A stretch of 64,000 nt of DNA, taken from Ehretia macrophylla. Its lineage: Eukaryota > Streptophyta > Magnoliopsida > Boraginales > Ehretiaceae. Shown in pieces: positions 46,207-58,023 of this stretch (position 1 is its first letter; each line of letters starts with the position of its first letter). The translations under genes were made by a program, and so were the position numbers. The notes beneath the pieces were generated by a model. That model did not search any database and was not told where the DNA came from. It saw only the letters and a list, made by a program, of their open reading frames with translations. The stretch spans positions 3,498,501 through 3,562,500 of the forward strand of contig CM075768.1 of NCBI GenBank assembly GCA_037974665.1, read 5' to 3'.

Positions 46207-48066
46207 TCCTTCCCCCCTTAAAGCAATTGCATCCTAGCAATTCTTCTTCCAATAGAACTCTGCATCCACTGAAATCCAACTCTGACTAATCTTCTTCAGC
46301 TGCTAAGCAAGTATATTAATCAAGATAACCAATAGGGAAGTTTAAGAAGAAATTCCAAGTAGTAATGCCGAATAAAGGCTCAAATATAGATACCGCACAA
46401 GAATCCCGTTGACACGAATACCGAAAAAGAATAAAATTCTAACCGAAAGCGCCGAGATAATACCAATAAAGACTAAAGCAAAGATACTGTAGATGTCATT
46501 AATACCACACAATAACAACAAAAAGATTACCCCACGCACGAATCTCCAATAGAAGTCTAACTATTACTACCCGAGAATCCCCAAGCAAAAAGCCAAATAA
46601 AGGCCCAATCAAAGGTTCCATCTAGAGGTCCAAAGAATTACCCCGCTGGTCATGAATTTCATAGAAGAATTCCCTGTTAAGAGTGATGGAGAAAATACTA
46701 AGAAACCCAATCAAAGATAGTTCAAAAGTTCCAAAGAAGCCTTCCAAACAATAACCCCATATGACAACCAATTAGATTATGAGTATCGCTATCAAATGCT
46801 GAGAAGAAGGTCTCAGGAATAGCAGAGAAAATATAATGTGCCCAATAAGCCAATCAAGTCGAATAACAAACATAGCTTCCCAGATGGATGAAAACTCCAA
46901 GGATAAACACCGAACTGGTGAACAATATGCCGAAACCAAACTCTAAGGCCTCTTCACTGTTTGCCAAGTGAGAACTTCATACAACCTTGCCAATAAGGAA
47001 AATACCAATAGAACGCCCAATAAGAATTTCAAAGAATACCATAAGTAGTATTATACAATAAGTTTGATAGGAACTCCAAATACCAAACCTACTGAGGAAC
47101 ACTAAAAAAGATATCCAAAACAATGCTCCAATAAGAAACTAGCCAAGTTTTCCAATAAATAAATACTAAATAATTGGCCACTGAGAATTCTATAAAATAC
47201 CATTGAAGAATTTCCAATCAGGAATGCCAGTATCACACCAATAAAGACCGAGATACATATGTCATAGATAATACCATACAGTAAGTCCGATTGAGATCCT
47301 AATAGCCAAGTCCACCGAGAAGTGCCATCAAAAGATTCCAAAGAATACCCAATAAGAAAACCAAAGAATGCTCTCCAAAGAACAGCCAAATAGAACCTTA
47401 AAAGAAAGCTACTATTTCACAGTTGTTAAGCACAGAAGAGGACCCTAGAGATTCGTCAATAACCGAGCTCCAAAAGCAAACACCAACTTCCAAATCAAGG
47501 CTAGTTAAATGCCATTCATTTCCTGCCAATCCATACACCTTGGAAGGCCAGCTGTGAACCACTTCTTCAGGGGAGGAAGGGGACTTACTTACCATTTCCA
47601 TAGGACATGTATGAATGCCAATATATCACAGTTATACACATGCCTTAAACTATTATGCAAGCAAGTTTACAAAATAGTTTATTCAACAAAGTCACTCAAG
47701 CACGGCAATCAAGTCAAGCACAACATAATCAATTCAAATCACGGCATAGCTAATTCAAGACATTCTAATACACACATCACAAGCAATATTCCAAGCACAT
47801 GACAATCCATGAGATCAATTCGATTCACGATGCCAATTCAATAGGTTAATTCAATGCACAACTAGACACTTCACTTTACTTAACACACAATTAACACATA
47901 ACACATAACTATATCACATAGGAGCAAACTTTCAATTTAAGACACACAACCTCACATACAAGCATACACTTTCAGGACACACTTAACAAGCACACATTCA
48001 AGGGTCACTACCCACCAGACCGAGGATCCTGTCCCGGCTTATGAGCTAAATAGCTCTGATACCACC
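46207..48066 (-). other. TD-1 internal region 1, non-coding
   Basis: Between a polypurine tract (minus strand TTTAAGGGGGGAAGGA, 46207-46222) and the primer site (48053-48064). The end by the polypurine tract (GCAATTGC..AGCAATTCTT) resembles the same place in Tek-1 (GCAATTGCG..GCAATTCTT), and the primer side resembles a chromovirus leader. The middle has at least a dozen CCAATA motifs (46249, 46329, 46464, 46547, 46838, 46990, 47004, 47018, 47127, 47154, 47238, 47348, approximate). Minus-strand frames such as 47102-47389 are short, hydrophobic and not held in one frame. I call no gene. Confidence 0.85.
48053..48064 (-). other. TD-1 primer-binding site 1
   Basis: Minus strand TGGTATCAGAGC, 2 bp from LTR b; Met-tRNA type, as in the chromoviruses. 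Confidence 0.95.
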
Positions 48067-50621
48067 TGTAACACCCCGATCCCTCTCGAGATCGGGAGTT
48101 CTATCAATCAATCTAATCACAACCCAAATCCAAACCCGGGCATAATTTTCAGGGAAAACGGACGGAGTCTCCCCTGTTTCTAGGCAAAATATAAAACCTG
48201 CAATAGCATTTAAATGGACCAACGCCGTGTCCAACCATACAAAACTTCCTCAAGGCCATCCGAGCCTCGGTTTTCAACAATTAAACTCAGCAGGTATACA
48301 TACATTTCCAATTTAAAAGCTAACCTATCTCTTTTCATTGTTGACTAGTACATTCAAACTAGACAATTAAACCATACTAAGCTACTGCATAAAATAAACT
48401 ATCATGCCATTCTAACTCTTTTCCTTTGGACATTACAAACATGCATTGAAGATAAGCTATGCTAACTGATTAGATAAACTAGCTTATCAATTCACCTCAA
48501 CTCCTTAGCTAAATTTAAATTACATTTCTTTTAGCAATAAATACCTACAACATATGAAAACATATATCTTTACAACTTCGACACTCAAGCCACATAGGCA
48601 CGGAAGACAACTCTTCAGGCAACGAACTTTCACGAAATCATGAACTTTCCAACTAACATGACATTTCCTGAAATATGGTGGTGATGAATGAGTATACACA
48701 ACACGTATACTCAGTGAGGGCGAGACAGATATCGAATTGGAGAGAAAGAAAGTCGTGCAATGCAAATAAGATAGCTAAGCAATATAACTGATAAATAAGC
48801 AATCAAGACAAATAATCAATACAATAAGCAATTACTGAAAACATTAACACAACCATTCAAAGCTATACCACACTCTGAAGGCTATGGTTCACTCATACGA
48901 GCAATGAAGCATGTCACGAGCGATACATCAATCTCGAGTTTGATGTTGACAACGATGACAATAAGCGCGCAATCACCTTATAACACTAGTTTGGAATACC
49001 CCGGAAGTATCCATCAATTCTACGACCAAAATCTCCCTGGGAGGCAACCCAAGCGAGAAAGAGAATAGCAGCGGAGCTAGAGCAACCAACACTGGCAACC
49101 TGAGGCTACCCAGAGAGGCCTATCACTCACGCGCGAGATACTATGCAATGCAAGACTCGATACAAGGCAATAAACGAGCGATAGCACAACAATACAAACT
49201 AGTGACAAGAAACGAGATAGCAAGCAATCACAATCAATACTAACATTCAACTAACTTTTCAAGCATAACAAGCAATAATAAGCAACAATAACACCAATTA
49301 AACAAGTATACCAAGCAACCCTAAGCATTCTATAGGCATAATATCAAGATAATAAGCAAAATCACAAATTGGCCCCAACTATCAAAACACTACCATTTCC
49401 AAACGAGCCACGAGTTCTAGAAACTGACTTCTCCAATCCTCCTAGGTCATCATAAGGCACGTCTAAGGACCCCGAAACCCTACTTTACCCTACAATTCGT
49501 GTAAAGCCCCGATTTCCCCCTTTGCTCGTTTGAACTACAACTATGCCAACCAAACACCCAACAAACGCCATAATCACACCAAAAGTACTTTCATGGCCTT
49601 TCGAAACGATGGCAACACGCAAAACGAGAAAATGCCAAACTCGACCTAAACGACCCCGACTTTCACTAAGCCGTTTTTCTCATTTTTTTCATTACGCAAC
49701 CTAAACAAATCATGCATTTAGACATTCTAGCATACCTAGCACATTTCTACATCAACAGACATCATAACAGTGCAACTTTATCATTTCAGGGATTTACTAT
49801 TCATTAATTACTATTCATTAATCAATTTAAATTGCAATTTCGATTTTCAACCAAAGAAAATGCTAAAAAGCTATAAATACATGTTCTACAATCAACAAGG
49901 AATATTCTTTAAGCAACAAAACGATTAAAACAATAATCTACACATAAGTTCTAAAAATTAAAGTTTAGACATACATTTTTCAAATGCACAAATAACGATG
50001 AAACCCTCACCTTAGACGCTACCAGACGCTAGGAAAATCACGTTGGATGCCTCGGAAACAACCCCGTGCAAGCTCACGCGAAGATTTGACGATTTGAAGG
50101 TTGAAATCTTTTTTTTTTCTTTTTCTCCTATGGTTTTGGCCCTTTCGATTTTTTTTTTCCAGATTTTCGCATGTTTTGTAATGTATTATGCATATATAAG
50201 ATGACAAGTTGAAATGATCAAAGCTTCGGTCAACCCGCTAAACCAAAACAGCTATGCGCGACCTTACGAAAACGGTCATAACTTCTTCTAGAAAACTCCA
50301 ATTCACGAACGGTTTGAAGCCTCAGAAACTAGACTCATAGAGCTTTCCAACCATATATAATTTGCTACCAAACACTTCCCCAATTGGTTCAGATTTAATT
50401 CCAAAGTTGACCCAAAATTTGACTAACTTAACGTTGCATTTTTTTATTTCTAATCCCAAGTTTGCCCTTTATTAAACATTTCAAAAATTTTCACCTTGTC
50501 CTAGTTGGTCATTGTAGATGAAAAGTCAACTAGTTTGGTCAAAGAAGGTGAAAGGTCAATAAAATGCAATTTAAATGAACTTTAAATGCTATTAAATATA
50601 TGCCATGGTCAGGGTATTACA
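48067..50621 (-). repeat. TD-1 LTR b (central)
   Basis: Serves as 5' LTR for internal 1 and 3' LTR for internal 2. The right end reads GGGTATTACA, where LTR a and LTR c end GGTATCACA or GATATCACA. Predicted intron 48668-50010; hairpin at 48689-48713 perfect. Confidence 0.95.
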
Positions 50622-52481
50622 TCCTTCCCCCCTTAAAACAATTGCATCCTCGCAATTCTTCTTCCAATAGAACTCTACATCCACTGAAATCCAACTCTGA
50701 CTAATCTTCTTCAGCTGCTGAGCAAGTATATTAATCAAGATAACCAATAGGGAAGTTTAAGAAGAAATTCCAAGTAGTAATGCCGAATAAAGGCTCAAAT
50801 GTAGATACTGCACATGAATCCCATTCACATGAATACCGAAAAAGAATAAATTTCTAACCGAAAGCGCCGAGATAATACCAATAAAGACTAAAGCAAAGAT
50901 ACTGTAGATGTCATTAATACCACACAATAACAACAAGAAGATTACCCCACGCACGAATCTCCAATACAAGTCTACCTTTTACTGCCCGAGAATCCCCAAG
51001 CAAAAAGCCAAATAAAGGCCCAATCAAAGGTTCCATCTAGAGGTCCAAAGAATTACCCCGCTGGTCATGAATTTCATAGAAGAATTCCCTGTTAAGAGTG
51101 CTGGAGAAAATACTAAGAAACCCAATCAAATATACATCAAAAGTTCCAAAGAAGCCTTCCAAACAATAACCCCATAGGACAACCAATTAGATTCTGAGTA
51201 TCGCTATCAAATGCTGAGAAGAAGGTCTAAGGAATAGCAGAGAAAATATAATGTGCCCAATAAGACAATCAAGTTGAATAACAAACATAGCTTCCCAGAT
51301 GGATGAAAACTCCAAGGATAAACACCGAACTGGTGAACAATATACCGAAACCAAACTCTGAGGCCTCTTCACTGTTTGCCAAGTGAGAACTCATACAACC
51401 TTGCTAATAAGGAAAATACCAATAGAACGCCCAATAAGAATTTCAAAGAATACCATAAGTAGTATTATACAATAAGTTTGATAGGAACTCCAAATACCAA
51501 ACCTACTGAGGAACACTAAAAACGATATCCAAAACAATGCTCCAATAAGAAACTAGCCAAGTTTGCCAATAAATAAATACTAAATACTTGACCAGCGAGA
51601 CTTCTATAAAATTCCATTGAAGAATTTCCAATCAGGAATGCCAGTATCACACCAATAAAGACCGAGACACATATGCCATAGATAATACCATACAGTAAGT
51701 CCGATTGAGATCCTAATAGCCAAGTCCACCGAGAAGTGCCAACAAAAGATCCCAAAGAACACCCAATAAGAAAACCAAAGAATGCTCTCCAAAGAACAGC
51801 CAGATAGAAACTTAAAAGAAAACTACTCTTTCACACCCGTTAAGCACAAAAGATGACCCTAGAGATTCGCCAATAACCGAGCTCCAAAAGCAAACACCAA
51901 CTTCCAAATCAACACTAGAGAAATGCCATTCAGTTCCTGGCTATCCCTACACTCTCGAAGGCCAGCTGTGAGCCACTTCTTCAGGGGAGGAAGAGGACTT
52001 ACTTACCATTTCCATAGGACATGTATGAATGCCAATATATCACAGTTATACACATGCCTTAAACTATTATGCAAGCAAGTTTACAAAATAGTTTATTCAA
52101 CAAAGTCACTCAAGCACGGCAATCAAGTCAAGCACAACATACTCAATTCAAATCACGGCATAGCTAATTCAAGACATTCTAATACACACATTACAAGCAA
52201 TACTCCAAGCAAATAACAATCCATGAGATCAATTCGATTCACGATGCCAATTCAATAGGTTAATTCAATGCACAACTAGACACTTCACTTTACTTAACAC
52301 ACAATTAACACATAACACATAACTATATCACATAGGAGCACATTTTCAATTTAAGACACACAACCTCACATACAAGTATACACTTTCAGGACACGCTTAA
52401 CAAGCACACATTCAAGGGTCATTACCCACCAGGCCGAGGATCCTGTCCCGGCTTATGAGCTAAACAAGCTCTGATACCACC
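50622..52481 (-). other. TD-1 internal region 2, non-coding
   Basis: Same length and layout as internal 1, with scattered substitutions. Stops and frames differ between the two copies: the hydrophobic minus-strand segments 50757-50969 and 51516-51755 are in one frame here but the equivalents in copy 1 are not. This speaks against selection for a protein. Confidence 0.85.
52468..52479 (-). other. TD-1 primer-binding site 2
   Basis: Minus strand TGGTATCAGAGC, 2 bp from LTR c. A second full primer site within one insertion confirms the duplicated unit. Confidence 0.95.
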
Positions 52482-55037
52482 TGTAACACCCCGATCCCTC
52501 TCGAGATCGGGAGTTCTATCAATCAATCTAATCACAACCCAAATCCAAACCCGGGCATAATTTTCAGGGAAAACGGACGGAGTCTCCCCTGTTTCTAGGC
52601 AAAATATAAAACCTGCAATAGCGTTTAAATGGATCAACGCCGTGTCCAACCATACAAAACTTCCTCAAGGCCATCCGAGCCTCGATTTTTAACAATTAAA
52701 CTCAGCAGGTATACATACATTTCCAATTTAAAAGCTAACCTATCTCTTTTCATTTTTGACCAGTACATTCAAACTAGACAATTAAACCATACTAAGCTAC
52801 TGCATAAAATAAACTATCAGGCCATTCTAACTCTTTTCCTTTGGACATTACAAACATGCATTGAGGTTAAGCTATGCTAACTGATTAGATAAACTAGCTT
52901 ATCAATTCAACTCAACTACTTAGCTAAATTTAACTTACATTTCTTTTAGCAATAAATACCTACAACATATGAAAACATATATCTTTACAACTTCGACACT
53001 CAAGCCACATAGGCACGCAAGACAACTCTTCAGGCAACGAACTTTCACGAAATCACGAACTTTCCAGCTAACATGACATTTCCTGAAATGTTGTGGTGAG
53101 GAGTGAGTATACACAACATGTATACTCAGTAAGGGCGAGACAGATATCGAATTGGAGAGAAAGAAAGTCGTGCAATGCAAATAAGACTGTTTTGCAATAT
53201 AACTGATAAATAAGCCATCAAGACAAACAATCAATACAATAAGCAATTACTGAAAGCATTAACACAACCATTCAAAGCTATACCACACTCTGAAGGCTAT
53301 GGTTCACTCATACGAGCAATGTACCATTTCACGAGCGATACATCAATCTCGAGCTTGATGTTGACAACGATGACAATAAGCGCGCAATCACCTTATAACA
53401 CCAGTTTGGAATACCCCGGAAGTATCCATCAATTCTACGACCCAAATCTCCCTGGGAGGCAACCCAAGCGAGAAAGAGAATAGCAGCAGAGCTAGAGCAA
53501 CCAACACTGGCAACCTGAGGCTACCCAAAGAGGCCCATCACTCACGCGCGAGACACTATGCAATGCAAGACTCGATACAAGGCAATAAACGAGCGATAGC
53601 ACAACAATACAAACTAGTGACAACAAACGAGATAACAAGCAATCACAATCAATACTAACATTCAACTAACTTTTCAAGCATAACAAGCAATAATAAGCAA
53701 CAATAACACCAATTAAACAAGTATACCAAGCAACCCTAAGCATTCTATAGGCATAATATTAAGATAACAAGCAAAATCACAAATTGGCCCCAACTATCAA
53801 AACACTACCATTTCCAAACGAGCCACGAGTTTTGGAAACCAACTTCGCCAATCCTCCTAGGTCATCATAAGGCACGTCTAAGGACCCCGAAACCCTACTT
53901 TACCCTAGAATTCGCGCAAAGCCCCGATTTTCCCCTTTGCTCGTTTGAACTACAACTATACCAACCAAACACCCAACCAACGCCATAATCACACCAAAAG
54001 TGCTTCCATGGCCTTCTGAAACAATTCCAACACTCAAAACGAGAAAATGCCAAACTCGACCAAAACGACCCCGACTTTCACTAAGCCGTTTTTCTCATTT
54101 TTTTCATTATGTAACCTAAACAAATCATGCATTTAGACATTCTAGCATACCTAGCACATTTCTACATCAACAGACAGCATAACAGTGCAACTTTATCGTT
54201 TCAAGGGTTTACTATTCACTAATTACTATTCATTAATCAATTTAAATTGCAATTTCGATTTTTAACCGCAGAAAATGCTAAAAAGCTATAAATACATGTT
54301 CTACAATCAACAAGGAACATTCTTTAAGCAACAAAACGATTAAAACAACAATCTACGCATAAGTTCTAAAAATTAAAGTTTAGACATACATTTTTCAAAT
54401 GCGCAAATAACGATGAAACTCTCACCTTAGACGCTACTAGTCGCTAGGAAAACCACGTTGGATGCCTCGGAAACAACCCCGTGCAAGCTCACGCGAAGAT
54501 TTGAAGATTTGAAGGTTGAAATCTTTTTTTTCCTTTTTCTCCTATGGTTTTGGCCCTTTCGATTTTTTTTTTCCAGATTTTCGCATGTTTTGTAATGTAT
54601 TATGCATATATAAGATGACAAGTTGAAATGGTCAAAGATTCGGTCAACCCGCTAAACCAAACCAGCTATGCGCGACCTTATAAAAACGGCCATAACTTCT
54701 TCTAGAAAACTGCAATTCATGAACGGTTTGAAGCCTCAGAAACTAGACTCATAGAGATTTCCAACCATATATAATTTGCTACCTAACTCTTCCCCAATTG
54801 GTTCAGATTTAATTCCAAAGTTGACCCAAAATTTGACTAACTTATCCTTGCATTTTTTTTTATTTCTAATCCCAAGTATGCCCTTTATTAAACATTTCAA
54901 AAATTCTCACCTTGTCCTAGTTGGTCAATGTAGATGAAAAGTCAACTAGTTTGGTCAAAGAAGGTGAAAGGTCAATAAAATGCAATTTAAATGAACTTTA
55001 AATGCTATTAAATATATGCCAGGTTCGGGATATCACA
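52482..55037 (-). repeat. TD-1 LTR c (rightmost, upstream end)
   Basis: Third LTR copy. Predicted intron 53083-54425; hairpin at 53104-53128 perfect, with loop acaacat. This is the promoter-proximal LTR for minus-strand transcription. Confidence 0.95.
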
Positions 55038-55162
55038 ACAAGTTACACAAAAAGACAAAGAACAAGTTGGCTTGAGTGTATGCATGATTGACACTTGGCA
55101 AAAGTATGATGTCTTGGAAAGACATAACATGCCACTTGTCGCAATCTTACACAACTCAAGAC

Positions 55163-55174
55163 TCTATATAAAGG
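55163..55174 (+). promoter_or_regulatory. TATA box of Copia LTR cLTR-E
   Basis: TCTATATAAAGG in a strong plant-promoter context. It lies only about 125 bp downstream of the TD-1 right edge, so TD-1 separates this promoter from its U3 sequences. Confidence 0.6.
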
Positions 55175-57797
55175 CCAACTATTCTACTTTTTTTGTTGTT
55201 GTTTTTGGGCCAAGACACACAAACATGAGCAAGAAAAATCCTCTCCTTTCTCCTATGGTGTTTTCGGCCATAGTAGAGAAAAGTAGTAGGGAATTTTCTC
55301 TTGCTTTTCTATCAATATATAAGCTTAGATCTATCACCGAGAAGCTAGCACATATACTTGGTTGGTGGTGTTTGTCATTGGATGTTCGTGTGTTTCGATC
55401 TATGACCTTTACACTTGTGAATGAGGCTAGTCCACGCTATCTACGAGATGAGAACTATATCTTCTTCCTTGATGCTCTCGGCCAAAGCACGAAAAAAGAT
55501 AAGTGTTATTCTTTTTGCTTTATAATTATATACAAGCTTATTTCTACTACTAAGTATCTAGCACATTAACTTAGTTTGTAGTAATAACTATTGGATGCTT
55601 GTGTATTTTGATCTAGAGTTGTTGCATGTGTGAAGAAGGCTTGTCCACGTCATAGCATCTCCGTCGTGGTTCTACCTTCACTCGGCTATAAACAGGAGGT
55701 ATGTCGTTTTACCTCTCGTTTACCTTATAGTATATTTGATATATTATATGTTGCATGTTGGTTACCATGGACTTTACTTTGGAAATGCATGTGATTACAA
55801 ATGTTAATGTTGAAAATTTTAAAATGCTGAACGCTTCCGCTTTAACTCTTTTATGTTGTGAATCACATGTTTCCAAGAACCGATCCTTTCATTGTAGAGA
55901 TAAATGCATGACAATACCATAGTTTGTTAACTAATAAGTTTAAAAGGGTGCTTTGCTATATCGCTTAAGAATTTGATGTTAAGTGTTAGCTAAAGAAAAG
56001 TAGAATAGTTGATTAAGAGTTAATGAATGTTAATCCATTGAAACTGGGTTTTTTTTTTAAATAGTTGCATGATAATATAATAATTATAATAGTATTAGGC
56101 TTTGAGGAATAATTATCAGATTTAGGTTTGGCCAGGTGATTTAAATAGTAACGATACTAAAGTTGAATTAATTTTAAATAGCCCAAAATCCTGCCTTTAA
56201 TCTAGATAGCCTTGAAGATATTAAGAACTAATAAGATACCGAGGAATGTAACTTCGTACCTAAACTCGCATTTACCGGAATTATAAATGAAAAGTTATGA
56301 TGTTAACTAGAACTGGAAACTATCAGCTGATGAGTCGGATTAGTAGTTTAAAATCCTAAGAATTAAGTAAATGCTTGGCTTCTTTGATAATGAAATACTT
56401 ACAGGTTGAAAATGTTCAAGGCACATCTAATTAGTTAAGGTTTCACTTAATTGGCAAGAGTTACTAAGGTTGCAGGAAACGTGATTCTTATTTTAAATTT
56501 GAATCTAGTTGGACTGTAATATATAGTTGTCTACTAACTGAAATAAAGAATATAAAATATTTTAAGTGACAATAATGAGTTAGTTTATAGTAACTACTTT
56601 TACAAAGACAATTTACTCAAATGCTACTAGTTGCGTTTTATGGCTCATTAATATGTCTAATTGTTAAATGTGCTTGTTCGGGGACAACCTCTTTCATTGT
56701 TTCCCACTTATGTGTTTATCAAACTGCGCGATCATAAATTGCAAAAGTGTTATCAATTGTGTGTTACATGGTTATTTGTGCATGCTTGTGTGCTATTGAA
56801 ATTGGGGGTTGCAACCTCAGGCACGATAACTTGAACGAATGCCAGGCGGCATAGGGCTTGCTGATGCTCCCGTGTCTATCGTAGTCCTATTCCCTCTCTC
56901 GCTTGCCATTCCACCCTCGGAGAGTTGGGTCGTAGATTTCGGGTACAATCCAGAGTACCCTATTGGGAGAGATAAGAAGTTGAAATCATTATTCGAGGTC
57001 GGCCACCTCTAGAAATGATATCGAAACGTATCCTTTGCAACGTGATATAATTAAGTACTCTTGCTTGGCATTCCACCCTCAGAGTAGAAAATTGATTGTT
57101 TATCTAAATATTGTTACTGTTATTGAAACGTGATTCGAATGTAATAATAATTTCTACTAGTTATCATATGTTATTGTATCTTCTCGTTTATCATATGTGG
57201 ATAGTTTGTTAATATTTTCGTACGTGAATTGCATCATGATTTCCAAAAGGGTCTAACCAAAAGTGTTTTCAAAACTTCTCCTATTTCATCCTCACTAAGC
57301 TTCCCAAGAGCTCACCCTCTTTTTTCCCCTTTTGCAGGTAAAGTCTAGCTTGAAATAATGTGTCTTTTCTGCTTCTTAGAAGACCTGGATCTCTTGAACC
57401 CAAGGCATATTGATGTACACGTACACCAGCATTGCCTACACGATGAAGTTCTTGAGAATCTTAGCGTACCTCACCATTTTGTTTATGACATTATAGTTAA
57501 TGATGTTCTGGTAAACATCGGCTTCGGACCTTGTACGAAAGCCTATGTTATGTACTATAGCCATGACTACGGGGAGTAGGGTTTGTGTAGTAGTTTGGTT
57601 ATCCAGGCTCATTTTGACATAAGCTGAGCTTGGTAGTTGGAAAATAGTTGTAAACCTCAGTGTAATCAAAAAGTTATATAATAAATAGCACAGTTCCTGC
57701 CTTTTACATGTTTGATTAGCAAGTAAATAAGAATGGATTTGCAATTATAGACTCTCTACCTAATCTTGAGAAGGGTTAGGTTTAGGGGGTCGTTACA

Positions 57798-58015
57798 CTT
57801 TGCAAATCAGTGAGACTTTGTCATATACAGAGAAGCCAATTCGAATTGTAGATCGAAAGATTCAGAAAATCGGCACTAAAAGTATTCCGATGGTGAAAAT
57901 TTTGTGGGATCATCACGGGATCGAGGATGCTACATGGGAGAGAGAGTATCAGATGAACAATCGGTATCCAGAGTTATTTTCTGAATCATGTAAGGAATTG
58001 CTAGAACGCAATTAG
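57798..58015 (+). pseudogene. Tek-3 chromodomain end
   Basis: LQISETLSYTEKPIRIVDRKIQKIGTKSIPMVKILWDHHGIEDATWEREYQMNNRYPELF continues the Tek-3 integrase from 35993 and holds the chromodomain core (VKILW-HHGIEDATWE). It ends at TAG 58013-58015 after LLERN, just before a shortened polypurine tract (TTTAAGGG, 58016-58023), so the C-terminus looks native. Confidence 0.92.
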
Positions 58016-58023
58016 TTTAAGGG

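Larger units (their letters stand above)
43655..55037 (-). mobile_element. TD-1, non-autonomous gypsy element with three LTRs and two internal regions
   Basis: Perfect duplication ACAAG (43650-43654 and 55038-55042) surrounds LTR (43655-46206), internal 1 (46207-48066), LTR (48067-50621), internal 2 (50622-52481), LTR (52482-55037). LTRs are 2552, 2555 and 2556 bp; both internals are 1860 bp. Each internal has a primer site at the right and a polypurine tract at the left, so the element reads minus. No gag, protease, RT or integrase is present; it would depend on an autonomous chromovirus. No target duplication separates the units, so this is one insertion expanded by unequal recombination, or integration of a tandem form. 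Confidence 0.95.
38796..55891 (+). repeat. cLTR-E, Copia solo LTR split by sLTR-F and TD-1
   Basis: Perfect duplication TTGTA (38791-38795 and 55892-55896). Starts TGTTGGAGATATGTCC, the Angela-like Copia LTR opening, and ends ATCCTTTCA. Pieces are 38796-39077, 42449-43654 and 55043-55891, about 2.3 kb in all. It is homologous, in inverse orientation, to cLTR-G (61518-62274). A TATA box lies at 55163-55174. Sequence 43276-43654 contains degenerate direct repeats and AAAAGACAAA-type A-rich repeats, a U3-like trait. Confidence 0.87.
35994..57797 (+). repeat. sLTR-D, very long solo gypsy LTR split by cLTR-E
   Basis: Flanked by a perfect CTTTG duplication (35989-35993 and 57798-57802). Ends are TGTAAGGACCCG and GGGGGTCGTTACA. 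Without cLTR-E it is about 4.7 kb. A TATA box lies at 37919-37926. The right part (55892-57797) holds a GGGCTTGC block with GGGTAC-aatccaga-GTACCC (56941-56960), the hairpin TAAGCT-tcccaag-AGCTCA (57296-57314) and acceptor CCTTTTGCAG ending 57337. These landmarks are in LTR order, which argues for one LTR rather than an internal region. The stretch 36000-37900 has no recognisable coding sequence; an AT run lies at about 38397-38418. Confidence 0.82.

Noticed and set aside
47102..47389. Hydrophobic 95-residue frame on the minus strand, with a similar one at 51516-51755
   Set aside because: Tempting as a membrane protein, but the frame relation to neighbouring frames differs between the two TD-1 internals and stops are scattered; explained by repeated CCAATA units.
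47509..47802. 97-codon plus-strand frame repeated at 51923-52216
   Set aside because: The two are copies of the same internal region, so repetition is not evidence of selection; it lies antisense in a leader-like stretch.
43655..55037. Two adjacent independent insertions instead of one TD-1
   Set aside because: The central LTR is shared and no 5-bp duplication lies beside it; only the outer ends carry ACAAG.
55072..55569. 165-codon open frame in the right part of cLTR-E
   Set aside because: It spans the TATA box and U3-R region of a Copia LTR, has no recognisable domain, and has no support from a homologous frame elsewhere.
57770..57797. Telomere-like GGTTTAGGG near the end of sLTR-D
   Set aside because: A single unit within the LTR terminus; no array.
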